A DNA stretch of 64,000 nucleotides from Nucisporomicrobium flavum (lineage in GTDB: Bacteria > Actinomycetota > Actinomycetes > Mycobacteriales > Micromonosporaceae), in the NCBI RefSeq assembly GCF_016464385.1, contig NZ_JADMLH010000005.1:62001-126000 (forward strand), read 5' to 3'. Every line of letters starts with the position of its first letter. Positions within the stretch are counted from its first letter, which is position 1. Below are positions 1 through 8,299 of the stretch, piece by piece. A program made the translations under genes and the position numbers. A model generated the notes under the pieces. It searched no databases and was not told the DNA's origin. It saw only the letters and a program-made list of their open reading frames with translations.

Positions 1-1383
1 GGGCGCCCCGTCCTCAGCTGGGACGAGGTCTCCACCGCCGACGTGGCGCGGCGGTCACCGGCGCAGATCTGGCAGCTCGTCCAGCACGTCGACGCCGTCT
101 TCGGCCCGTACTACTTCTTCATGCACGGATGGACCCGGCTGGTCGGCACGAGCGAGCTGGACCTGCGCCTGCCCTCGATCATCGCGATGGCGGCGGCGGC
201 CGGGCTGGCCGGGGAGCTGGGCCGCCGGCTGTTCTCACCCCTGGTCGGGCTGCTGGCCGGGCTGTTCCTGTGCATCCTGCCGAACAGCACGCGGTACGCC
301 GCCGAGGCCCGCCCCTACGCGCTGACCTGCCTGCTCTCGGTCCTGGCGGTCCTGCTGCTGCTCAGCGCCACGGAACGCACAAGTAGATGGCGGTGGGTGG
401 CGTACGGGTGCGCAGTGGTGCTGCTGGGCGTCAGCCACCTCGTCGCGCTGACCACTCTCGCCGCGCACGCCCTCATCGTGGTGATGCGCCACCGGGACGG
501 CCCTCGCCGGGTGCTCGCGCCCTGGGCCGTGACCCTCGCCATCTGCGCCGTCGTGCTGCTGCCGGTGGCGTGGCTGGGCACCCGGCAGAGCGACACGCAG
601 CTCACCTGGGTGGACCCGCTGACCCTGGGCAAGCTGTACCAGGCGCCGGGTGCCATCGCCGGCGCCCACCGCACCGCCTGGCTGCTGATCGGCCTGGCGG
701 TGCTCGCCCGGTGGCGTCCGGCCCGCCCGGTCGCCTACCTCACCGTGCTGGCCCTGGCCCCGCCGGCCGCACTGGCGGTGGTGTCCCTGCTGTTCCACCC
801 GTTCTGGGTCGGACGGTATCTGCTCATCGTGCTCGCACTGACGGCCATCCTCGCCGCGGTGGCCGTCGCCGGGACCGTCACGTGGTCGTCCCGGCGGGGC
901 CGCGTGCTGACCGTGCTGCGTATCCTCGCCGTCCTGCTCCTGCTGGCGATGTCGGCGTACCCGGATCAGCGGCGGGTCCGCAGCGCCACCTACAAGAACG
1001 GGCCGGACTACCGCGGGACAGCCGCGCTGATCGAGCGGGACGGGCAGGCGGGCGATGCCCTGGTGTACGAGCCGCGTACCCGCGCTCTGCGCGCGGGTGT
1101 GGACTACTACCTGCGCCACGACTCCGCCCGGCCGCGGGACGTGCTGGTACACCGCCCGGCCGCGGAGGTCGGCCGATTGCCCGCCGACGAGTACCGTCGC
1201 GACGCCCCGGCCCGGCTGAGCGGCGAGCGCCGCGTGTGGCTCATCGTCGACGGCCACCGCGACGATCCCCTCGAGCGCTATCCCGCGCTGCGCGGGGTGC
1301 TGGGCACGCGCTTCGTGCGCGTCGGGTACTGGCAGGTCGATGGGGCCACCGTCGCGCTGTTCCGCAACCGGACCGGCGCCTGA
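1..1383 (+). CDS. Membrane sugar transferase, GT39-like (GT-C fold), 5' end outside window
   Basis: Predicted polytopic glycosyltransferase that moves a sugar from a polyprenyl-phosphate donor to an acceptor outside the membrane. The frame is open from base 1, so the true start is upstream. The residues just before the first in-frame GTG (base 43) read SWDEVSTAD, which fits the acidic first loop that carries the catalytic acid in GT39-like enzymes. About nine hydrophobic spans follow, then a soluble tail of about 130 residues beginning near KNGPDYRGTAALIE. Sugar and acceptor cannot be told from sequence. The family call rests on the acidic loop plus overall topology, so it is moderately sure. 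Confidence 0.75.
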   Translation, partial: GRPVLSWDEVSTADVARRSPAQIWQLVQHVDAVFGPYYFFMHGWTRLVGTSELDLRLPSIIAMAAAAGLAGELGRRLFSPLVGLLAGLFLCILPNSTRYAAEARPYALTCLLSVLAVLLLLSATERTSRWRWVAYGCAVVLLGVSHLVALTTLAAHALIVVMRHRDGPRRVLAPWAVTLAICAVVLLPVAWLGTRQSDTQLTWVDPLTLGKLYQAPGAIAGAHRTAWLLIGLAVLARWRPARPVAYLTVLALAPPAALAVVSLLFHPFWVGRYLLIVLALTAILAAVAVAGTVTWSSRRGRVLTVLRILAVLLLLAMSAYPDQRRVRSATYKNGPDYRGTAALIERDGQAGDALVYEPRTRALRAGVDYYLRHDSARPRDVLVHRPAAEVGRLPADEYRRDAPARLSGERRVWLIVDGHRDDPLERYPALRGVLGTRFVRVGYWQVDGATVALFRNRTGA

Positions 1384-1429
1384 GGGTCGTTCTCCTTCAG
1401 GTGACGCGGCTCGCGCCGATAGAAGCCCC

Positions 1430-3400
1430 GTGCGGCTACGGAGCAGATCGGGTGCGGAAGGCGGGTCGCGGCTGTTCGTCGCGTACGCCGCCGCCAGCCT
1501 GGTGCCCGTCGCGCTGCTCGGCGCCGTGCTCGTCAACGGGTACCGGGACGACGCCATCCGGCAGGCCGAGGAACAGGGCCGGTCGCAGGCCGTGGTCATC
1601 GCCGAGATGGCGGTCGCGCCGGCGCTGGAGGACGCGGACCTGACCGCCGGGCTGACCACGGCACAGCGCGACCGGCTGCAGTCCGCCACCGACTTCGCGA
1701 TCTTCCACGGCTCCGTGGTGCGGATGCGCCTGCGCAGCTTCACCGGCCAGGTCGTGTTCTCCGACGACGGCTCCACCGTCGGGGGCGTACCGGTCGCCGA
1801 TCCGGCGTTCACGGCCGCCGCGGTCGGCAGCACCGACGTGGCGGTCGTGCCCGACCCGGAACGGGGCCCCGGCGAGGTCATCCGCGTGCTGGAGCCGGTG
1901 GTGCCCAGCGCTTCCGGCCGGGCCATCGGCGTGCTGGAGCTGTACCTGCCGTACGAGACGATCGCCGCGCACCTGCAGCGGCAGATGAGCGTGACGTACT
2001 GGCGGCTGGGCGTCGGCCTCGTCGGGCTCTATCTCGTGCTCGCGCTGATCTCCTGGTCGACGACCCGGTCGCTGCGCCGCTACGCCGCCCGGCAGGAGCA
2101 CGAGGCGCTGCACGACGCGCTCACCGGGCTGCCGAACCGCGCCGCGTTCCGGTTGCGGGCGCGGACAGCGCTGGAGACGGCTCCGCGGCGCGGCGCCGTC
2201 GTGCTGGTCGACCTCAACCACTTCAAGGAAGTCAACGACACGCTCGGCCACCACGCCGGCGACGAGCTGCTGCGGGTCGTCGCCGACCGGCTGGTGGGCG
2301 CGCTGCGGCCCGAGGACACGGTGACCCGGCTCGGCGGCGACGAGTTCGGCGTGATCCTGCCGGGCCTCGGGAGCGAGGAGGTGGTGACGCTGCTGGCCGG
2401 CGCCCGCGCCCGGCTCACCGAGGAGATCGTGCTCGACGGCATCCCGCTGACCATCGAGGCCAGCTTCGGCGTGGCCCTCTACCCCGAGCACGGCGCGGGC
2501 GTCGAGGAGCTGCTGCAGTCCGCCGACGCCGCCATGTACCAGGGCAAACGCGGCACGGTCAACATCGTCGTGTACGCCGGCGGCGGCGTCGCGCACTCCA
2601 CCCAGTGGCTCGTCGTGCAGGCCGAGCTGCGGCACGCGCTGGAACGCGACGAGCTGGTCCTGCACTACCAGCCCAAGATCCGGCTGGCGGACGGCGAGAT
2701 CTGCGGCGTCGAGGCGCTCGTACGCTGGCAGCACCCCGTACGCGGGCTGCTGCCACCGTCGGAGTTCCTGCCCGCCGCCGAGCAGTCCGGGCTGATCGAG
2801 CCGCTGACCGCGTGGGTGCTGAACCGGGCGCTGGCCGACCAGCGGGACTGGCTCACCGCCGGGCGGACGTGGCCGGTGGCGGTGAACGTGTCGGCGCGCA
2901 ACCTCGAGGTGCCCGGCTTCGCCCCGTTCGTCGCCGCGACGGTCGCCGGCTACGGCGTACCCGCCGACATGCTGATGCTCGAGGTGACCGAGACCGCGCT
3001 GGCCGGCGACGCCGCGACCGCCACCCGGACGGTGATCGACCTGGTCGGCCTCGGCGCCGGCGTCGCGGTCGACGACTTCGGCGTGGGCTACACGAGCCTG
3101 TCGCAGCTGCGCAACGTCCCGGTGTCGGAGATCAAGATCGATCAGGTCTTCGTCCGCGGCATCACGCGCAACCCGCAGAGCGAGGCGATCGTGCGCTCGG
3201 TGATCGAGCTCGCGCACGGCCTCGGGTGCTGGGTGACCGCCGAGGGCGTGGAGACCGCCGAGGTGCGGGCCTGGCTCGAGGACGCCGGCTGCGACGCCGT
3301 CCAGGGCACGCTGCTGTCCGCCCCGCTGAGCTGGACCGACCTCATCGAGACGACCGGCCGGACCGGGCACGAGCTGCCCGCCGTCCCGGCCGGCATGTGA
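1430..3400 (+). CDS. Membrane GGDEF-EAL protein (c-di-GMP turnover)
   Basis: A 656-residue signalling protein that can make and/or break cyclic di-GMP. One membrane span lies near residues 15-37 and a second near 191-211, enclosing an extracytoplasmic sensor region. The GGDEF domain has an intact RLGGDEF (about residue 300). The EAL domain has GVEALVRW, VDDFGVGYTSL, IKIDQVF and TAEGVE, all usual catalytic or metal-binding blocks, so both activities are possible. GTG at 1430 is preferred to the upstream ATG at 1340 because the longer version overlaps the preceding gene and adds low-complexity sequence. The solute-binding lipoprotein gene starts 11 bases downstream, which suggests they are co-transcribed and that the lipoprotein could feed a ligand to the sensor region (inference). 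Confidence 0.93.
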   Translation: MRLRSRSGAEGGSRLFVAYAAASLVPVALLGAVLVNGYRDDAIRQAEEQGRSQAVVIAEMAVAPALEDADLTAGLTTAQRDRLQSATDFAIFHGSVVRMRLRSFTGQVVFSDDGSTVGGVPVADPAFTAAAVGSTDVAVVPDPERGPGEVIRVLEPVVPSASGRAIGVLELYLPYETIAAHLQRQMSVTYWRLGVGLVGLYLVLALISWSTTRSLRRYAARQEHEALHDALTGLPNRAAFRLRARTALETAPRRGAVVLVDLNHFKEVNDTLGHHAGDELLRVVADRLVGALRPEDTVTRLGGDEFGVILPGLGSEEVVTLLAGARARLTEEIVLDGIPLTIEASFGVALYPEHGAGVEELLQSADAAMYQGKRGTVNIVVYAGGGVAHSTQWLVVQAELRHALERDELVLHYQPKIRLADGEICGVEALVRWQHPVRGLLPPSEFLPAAEQSGLIEPLTAWVLNRALADQRDWLTAGRTWPVAVNVSARNLEVPGFAPFVAATVAGYGVPADMLMLEVTETALAGDAATATRTVIDLVGLGAGVAVDDFGVGYTSLSQLRNVPVSEIKIDQVFVRGITRNPQSEAIVRSVIELAHGLGCWVTAEGVETAEVRAWLEDAGCDAVQGTLLSAPLSWTDLIETTGRTGHELPAVPAGM

Positions 3401-3411
3401 AAGGGGTACCC

Positions 3412-4314
3412 ATGACGGCATTCCGGACGGCTCTCGCGTCGGCCGCGGTGCTGCTCGTCGCCGCCACGACCGGCTGCGCGGGCGTGAAGGGCGAGGCGGG
3501 CGCCGGTACGGCCGGCGACGTCGCCTTCGACCAGGGGCTGCACGACGCGCTCCCGCAGAAGGTCCGCGACCGGGGCACGATCCGGCTCGCCACCGACCCC
3601 AGCTACCCGCCCATGGAGTCGTACGGCACCGACGGGCGCAGCATCATCGGCTTCGAACCGGACCTCGCGGCCGCCCTCGGCGCGGTGCTCGGCATCAAGG
3701 TGGAGATGGTCGCCGCCGACTTCGACTCGTCGCTGGACGAGACGGCCGCCGGCACGTACGACGGGGTGCTGTCGGCGATGACCGACACCGCCGAGCGGGA
3801 GAAGATCACGGACTTCGTGAACTACTTCGCCGCCGGTACGTCGATTGTCGTGCAACGCGGCAACGCGCACGGCGTCACCGACCTCAAGGACCTCTGCGGC
3901 CGGGTCGTGGCGGTGGAGAAGGGCACGGTCCAGGTGGACCTGCTGGAGCGGTCGAAGCGGGGCTGCGGCACCCAGCCGATGACGGTACGCACGTACAAGA
4001 CGAACTCCGACGCGCTGCTGCAGCTGCGGACCGGACGGGCGGTGGCCGTGCTGAGCGACTATCCGACCGCCGCGCACCTGACCACCGACCAGCGCACCCG
4101 CTCACACTTCCAGCTCGCCTCGACCGTGCAGTACGAGCCCGGCCTGTACGGCCTCGCCGTGGCCCGGGACGACACGGCGCTGCGGGACACGCTGCGCGAC
4201 GCCCTGGACCGGCTGATCCGCTCCGGTGCGTACGCCGAGCTGCTGGAACGCTGGGGCCTCTCCAGCGGCGCGGTGAAGGCGTCGTCCGTCAACGCCGGCG
4301 GTGGCGAGGACTAG
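3412..4314 (+). CDS. Extracellular solute-binding lipoprotein, family 3 (amino-acid type)
   Basis: A 300-residue periplasmic-binding-type lipoprotein. The N-terminus has a signal segment ending in ATTGCAG, a lipobox-like site whose cysteine would be lipid-modified. The mature part has the SBP family 3 pattern: GTIRLATDPSYPPMES, then IIGFEPDLAAALG, the EKITDFVNYF region and a C-terminal LLERWGL. Family members usually bind polar amino acids for an ABC importer. No permease or ATPase gene is adjacent; the neighbour upstream is the GGDEF-EAL protein, so a sensing role is as plausible as transport. ATG 3412 follows an AAAGGGG ribosome-binding site. Confidence 0.92.
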   Translation: MTAFRTALASAAVLLVAATTGCAGVKGEAGAGTAGDVAFDQGLHDALPQKVRDRGTIRLATDPSYPPMESYGTDGRSIIGFEPDLAAALGAVLGIKVEMVAADFDSSLDETAAGTYDGVLSAMTDTAEREKITDFVNYFAAGTSIVVQRGNAHGVTDLKDLCGRVVAVEKGTVQVDLLERSKRGCGTQPMTVRTYKTNSDALLQLRTGRAVAVLSDYPTAAHLTTDQRTRSHFQLASTVQYEPGLYGLAVARDDTALRDTLRDALDRLIRSGAYAELLERWGLSSGAVKASSVNAGGGED

Positions 4315-4323
4315 AATCGCCGG

Positions 4324-5349
4324 GTGCCGGTGCCCCTGCTGCTCGTCCTGGACGGCAACAGCCTGCTGCACCGGGCGTACCACGCCGGTGCGGGGGACGG
4401 CTTCCTGGACGCGGACGGCCGTCCGGTGTGGGCGCTGCGCGGGCTCGTCGGGTTCATCGCGCGGGCGGCGGCGTACCTGCGGCCGGACGCGCTGGTCGTC
4501 GGCTTCGATTGTCCGAATGACTCAGCGCGCCGGAACGACTACGGCGGGTACAAGGCGCATCGGCCGCCGAAGGCCGCGGACCTCGCCGAGCAGATCGCCG
4601 CGGCGCCCGAGCTGCTGACGGCCGCCGGGGTCCGTACGGTGGTGCCGCCTGCGTACGAGGCCGACGACGTGCTGGCCAGCTCGGCGGCCCACGCCCGGCG
4701 GCACGGGTGGCGCTCGGTGCTGATGACCAGCGACCGGGACGCGTTCGCGCTGATCGACGAGAGCACCTCGGTCCTGCGCGTCCGCAACGGCGGCTTCGAC
4801 GAGGCGGTGCTGGTCGACGCGGCCGGGCTGCCGGAGCTGTGCGGGGTCGAGCCGTGGCAGTACAGGGACTTCGCGGCGCTGCGCGGAGACCCGTCGGACA
4901 ACCTGCCGGGCGTCCGGGGCTTCGGTTCGGCCACCGCGGCCCGGCTGCTCGCGGCCTTCGGCTCGGTGGACTCGGCGTGGGCCGCCCTGGACGCGGGCGA
5001 GCTGCATCTGGTCCGGGAGGCGGTCGGCGACAAGGCCGCGGCCCAGCTGGCTGCCGACGGCGTACGCGAAGCAGTCGAGCGCAACCGGCGGCTCATGCGC
5101 ATGCGCACCGACCTGGACCTCCCCGAGCTGGACGCGCTGCGGCTGCCGCTGAGCATGGCCGTGTTCCGCCGCGCCCTGCGGGAACGGGGCATCAACCTGG
5201 GGCCGTCGCTGTGGGCGCTCACCGGCGGGGTACCGCCGCAGCGGGAGCCGCTCGACGAGGACCCGATCCCGCAGCTGCGGCCCTGGGTGATCCGGCGCGG
5301 CATGAGCGGGCGACGCGACCCGACGCCGGGGCAGATGTCGCTCTTCTGA
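4324..5349 (+). CDS. 5'-3' exonuclease (PolA N-terminal-like, stand-alone)
   Basis: A 341-residue nuclease related to the 5'-3' exonuclease domain of DNA polymerase I. The metal-binding acidic residues are visible in LVLDGNSLLHRAYH, YEADDVLAS and TSDRDAF, and in GDPSDNLPGV, which leads into the helix-three-turn-helix DNA-binding motif (GFGSATAARLLAAFG). A basic patch NDYGGYKAHRPPK matches the 5'-end clamp region. There is no polymerase domain, so this is one of the free-standing actinobacterial paralogues likely to act on flaps or RNA primers. GTG 4324 lies 9 bases after the stop of the lipoprotein gene, probably by gene packing rather than shared function. Confidence 0.93.
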   Translation: MPVPLLLVLDGNSLLHRAYHAGAGDGFLDADGRPVWALRGLVGFIARAAAYLRPDALVVGFDCPNDSARRNDYGGYKAHRPPKAADLAEQIAAAPELLTAAGVRTVVPPAYEADDVLASSAAHARRHGWRSVLMTSDRDAFALIDESTSVLRVRNGGFDEAVLVDAAGLPELCGVEPWQYRDFAALRGDPSDNLPGVRGFGSATAARLLAAFGSVDSAWAALDAGELHLVREAVGDKAAAQLAADGVREAVERNRRLMRMRTDLDLPELDALRLPLSMAVFRRALRERGINLGPSLWALTGGVPPQREPLDEDPIPQLRPWVIRRGMSGRRDPTPGQMSLF

Positions 5350-5358
5350 GGCCGCGCT

Positions 5359-6921
5359 CTATCCGGCCAGGACGTGCGCCTCGGTCCGGCCGCTCGCCGT
5401 CCCGGACTTCTGCATCTCCACCAGGTCGAGCTTGCCGTCGCCGTTCCAGTCCGCCAGCGAGAACCCGTGGCGGGCGTCCGTCGGCCCCAGCGCCGTCGTC
5501 GCCTTGAACAGCACCCGCCGGAAGGTTGCCGCGCCGTCCAGGACGCGTACCTCGGTCTTCCCGGACTTCGTGCCCGACTTCTGCACCACCACCAGGTCGG
5601 GCCGGCCGTCGCCGTTCCAGTCGGCGAGGGACATGTCGTGGCGGGCGTCGCCCGCGCCGACGGCGGTGGCCGCCTCTTCCAGGTAGCGCTGGAACTGCGA
5701 AGCGCCGTCGAGGATCCGCGCCTCGGTCCGCTTGCTCGGCGTGCCGGACTTCTGCACGACCACCAGATCGAGGCGGCCGTCGCGGTTCCAGTCCGTCACG
5801 GCAAAGGCGTGGCGTTCGTCCGTCGGCCCGAGCACGGTCGTTGTCTCCAGCAGATAGCGCTGGAACGCCGAGGCACCGTCGACCACCCGCAACTCCGTCC
5901 GGCCGCTCGCGGTCCCGGACCGCTGCACGACGACGAGGTCGAGCTTGCCGTCACCGTTCCAGTCGGCCAGGGAGAACGTGTGGCGTTCGTCCGTCGGGCC
6001 GAGGACGGTGCCGGTGTGCAGCAGCAGGTACTGGAAGCTGGACGCCCCCTTGGGCAGGGTCGACGTGCCGTCGAGGATGAACAGCTCGGTCCTTCCGCTG
6101 CCGGTGCCCGAGCGCTGCACCACCACCAGGTCGGGGCGGCGGTCGCCGTTCCAGTCGGCCGTCGACATGTCGTGGCGGGCGTCGGTCCAGCCCTGGCTGG
6201 TCACGGCCACCGCCAGGTCACGCCGGAAGGGCCCGGCCGGCTTCTTCGCCGAGGCCGGCTTGCTGACCGCGCCCTGCTCCACCGGGGCCGCCGCGGCGCT
6301 GCCCGGCCACAGCGCGGCCACGATCAGCCGCGCGTCCGGGGCCTCCGGCGCATACGCCAGCGGGAACCGGGAGCCCTGCACGCGCTGGCAGATCTGTCCG
6401 ATGTCGCCGGTCAGCCAGCGGCCTCCGGGGTGCTTGCGGATCATCGCGTTGAGGAACGCCTGGGTGGCGTACCGGGGGTCGAGCAGCTGACCGGGGCTGC
6501 CCCACCCCTGCGAGGGGCGCTGCTGGAAGAGGCCCAGGCTGTCGTGGTCGACGGCGACGCTGTAGTTGTGCAGGGTGCTCTCGGCGATCGCCGCGGTCAC
6601 GGCGATCTCCGCGGCGCGCTGGTTCAGCCCGCGGGCCCGGACGTTGCTCACGACCGCGCGGGCGCAGGAGATGTTGTAACCGGTCACGGCCGAGCCCATC
6701 CGCGGACCGGTCATCGCGGCCCTCAGGTGGTCGGCCACCGCCCTGTCCGCGGCGGACACACCGGCAGGCTGGCACGGGGCGGACGGGGCCGCCGCGGCGG
6801 CCATCCCGGGGACGGCGGACGTCTCCCGCGCTGCGGCGTAGGCGGGCGTCGCTGCGATCAGCGAACCGGCGACGAGCGCGGCGGCCACCACGGCCCGGAC
6901 CTGCACCGCATCACCTGCCAC
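5359..6921 (-). CDS. Secreted protein: lysozyme-like domain plus FG-GAP/VCBS repeats
   Basis: A 520-residue exported protein. A signal peptide (hydrophobic run ending TPAYAA) is followed at about residues 55-200 by a lysozyme/transglycosylase-like domain common in actinomycetes (AAIAESTLHNYSVAVDHDSLG, then LFQQRPSQGWG). The glutamate in AIAES is the likely catalytic acid. From about residue 230 there are six repeats of roughly 47 residues, each with a DWNGDxxxDLVVVQxSGT core: calcium-binding FG-GAP/VCBS blades that would form a beta-propeller. It probably works at the cell wall. Start: GTG 6921, with GTG 6906 (VQVRAVVAA) as an alternative nearer the signal peptide. Confidence 0.88.
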   Translation of the reverse strand: MAGDAVQVRAVVAAALVAGSLIAATPAYAAARETSAVPGMAAAAAPSAPCQPAGVSAADRAVADHLRAAMTGPRMGSAVTGYNISCARAVVSNVRARGLNQRAAEIAVTAAIAESTLHNYSVAVDHDSLGLFQQRPSQGWGSPGQLLDPRYATQAFLNAMIRKHPGGRWLTGDIGQICQRVQGSRFPLAYAPEAPDARLIVAALWPGSAAAAPVEQGAVSKPASAKKPAGPFRRDLAVAVTSQGWTDARHDMSTADWNGDRRPDLVVVQRSGTGSGRTELFILDGTSTLPKGASSFQYLLLHTGTVLGPTDERHTFSLADWNGDGKLDLVVVQRSGTASGRTELRVVDGASAFQRYLLETTTVLGPTDERHAFAVTDWNRDGRLDLVVVQKSGTPSKRTEARILDGASQFQRYLEEAATAVGAGDARHDMSLADWNGDGRPDLVVVQKSGTKSGKTEVRVLDGAATFRRVLFKATTALGPTDARHGFSLADWNGDGKLDLVEMQKSGTASGRTEAHVLAG

Positions 6922-7030
6922 TGTGGATCCCCCCGCGCACCGCCCGACTTCTCACCACAAACCTGCCATATACCGGGCCCGGCCGGAAGCGGGTCCGGCT
7001 GGGAGCCTGCTGTGAAGCGGCCGGGTGTCC

Positions 7031-7068
7031 CCGCGGGCGCCGGACGGCGGTCCGTCCGGCACCCGCGG
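7031..7068 (-). terminator. Strong hairpin after the DUF305 gene
   Basis: An inverted repeat with two perfect 7-base arms (CCGCGGG/CCCGCGG outside, GCCGGAC/GTCCGGC inside) separated by one mismatch, and an 8-base loop. It begins 9 bases past the DUF305 stop and lacks a T-run, as is usual for actinobacterial terminators. Confidence 0.7.
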
Positions 7069-7076
7069 ATGACCGG

Positions 7077-7715
7077 TCAGAGCTTCTCGAGCATCGTCCT
7101 CATCGAGGCGATCTCGGCCTGCTGGTCGGTGACGATCTTCTGGGCGAGGGCCTTGGCGTCGGCGTTCGACCCCTGCGCCGCCTCCTGCTGTGCCATCTGC
7201 ACGGCACCCTCGTGGTGGGCGATCATCATGGTCAGGAACTGCTTGTCGAACGTGCCGCCCTTGGCGCCCATCAACGTGGTCATGTCCTCGGCGGACATCA
7301 TGCCGGGCATCGCGCCGTGCTGCATGCCGGGCATGTCGGACGCCATGCTCGCGGCGGGCATCGGCGCGGGCTTCCCCCAGGCGGTCAGCCACTCGTTCAT
7401 GGTGTCGATCTCCGGCTGCTGGGCGCCCTTGATCCGGCCGGCGAGCTCCTTGACGCCGGCGTCGGCGGCGCGGCCCTCGGCCATCGCGGCCATCTGGAGG
7501 GCCTGCCGGTGGTGGTCGATCATGTGCTGGGCGAAAGCCACATCGGCGTCGTTGGCCGCGGCGCTCGCGGGTGCACCGCTCGCGGCGGTCGTGGCGCCGT
7601 GGTCCATCCCGGAGCCGGACGGCGAGTCGTCACCGCCGCAGGCGGACAGGACGAGGGTGGCGGTGACGGCGGCGCCGGCGAGCAGGCCGCGGCGCAGGAA
7701 ACGTACGGTGATCAT
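7077..7715 (-). CDS. DUF305 lipoprotein of the copper module
   Basis: A 212-residue lipoprotein with signal sequence and lipobox LVLSACGG. The mature region holds two DUF305 units, each with a histidine pair: AFAQHMIDHHRQALQMA and FLTMMIAHHEGAVQMA. A methionine-rich stretch lies between them (SDMPGMQHGAMPGMM). The His/Met content fits a metal-binding role, most likely copper, in the cell envelope. It is the last gene of a run with the DUF6153-like gene and the CopB-type ATPase. The ATG at 7715 has an AGAGG site about 9 bases upstream; the longer open frame above it is not supported. Confidence 0.93.
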   Translation of the reverse strand: MITVRFLRRGLLAGAAVTATLVLSACGGDDSPSGSGMDHGATTAASGAPASAAANDADVAFAQHMIDHHRQALQMAAMAEGRAADAGVKELAGRIKGAQQPEIDTMNEWLTAWGKPAPMPAASMASDMPGMQHGAMPGMMSAEDMTTLMGAKGGTFDKQFLTMMIAHHEGAVQMAQQEAAQGSNADAKALAQKIVTDQQAEIASMRTMLEKL

Positions 7716-7801
7716 GGACGTACAACCTCTCGAGGCTGGGACGGGGTGCGCGGGGACGGACCGGGACACGGCGCGTACGGCCGCATGCCGGTGAAGGCGT
7801 C

Positions 7802-8287
7802 CTATATGCGCAGCACCGACACCGATGCCACGGTCAGTCCCAGCCACCGTCTCGGCGGTGGTCGCGGCACACGCAGTCCGGCGCGCCGATCCCGGCCCCA
7901 GGCGAGAAGGCCTCGTCGCGGGGTCAGCAGCAACGCCGCCAGCAGCACCGCGACGGCGAGACCGCCGAGGACGGCCAGGCAGACCGCCCAGCCGTTCATC
8001 CCGCCGTGGTCGTGGCAGCGCCCGTCCGGGCAATGCTCAGCGGCCACGGCACCCGGCCCCGCGGCGGCCGTCGCCATCGGGACGGAGCCCGCCGTGGCCG
8101 TGGCCGTGGCGGGCGGGTGCCCGTGCGCGTGGCGGTGCACCCCCGAGTGGCCCAGCGTGTGCATCGTGGCCAGCCCGAAGACGGTGCAGAACAGCAGGAT
8201 CCACCGGACGGCACGCCCGGTGGCTGCTGCTTCCGCGGGGATCACGGTGTCCACGCTAGCGTGCCGGGGTGCCGGCACCTCCGGCAT
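7802..8287 (-). CDS. DUF6153-like small membrane protein
   Basis: A 161-residue protein with one hydrophobic span near the N-terminus (WILLFCTVFGLATMHTLGH) and another in the C-terminal half (AVCLAVLGGLAVAVLLAALLL). A histidine-rich segment (HSGVHRHAHGHPP) and a Cys/His cluster (EHCPDGRCHDHGG) lie between, in keeping with metal contact. Such proteins are often found beside DUF305 genes. It starts 13 bases after the ATPase stop, so it is probably co-transcribed. GTG 8254 (VDTVIPAEAAA) is a credible shorter start. Function is not established. Confidence 0.8.
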   Translation of the reverse strand: MPEVPAPRHASVDTVIPAEAAATGRAVRWILLFCTVFGLATMHTLGHSGVHRHAHGHPPATATATAGSVPMATAAAGPGAVAAEHCPDGRCHDHGGMNGWAVCLAVLGGLAVAVLLAALLLTPRRGLLAWGRDRRAGLRVPRPPPRRWLGLTVASVSVLRI

Positions 8288-8299
8288 CCCCGGCCGCCG

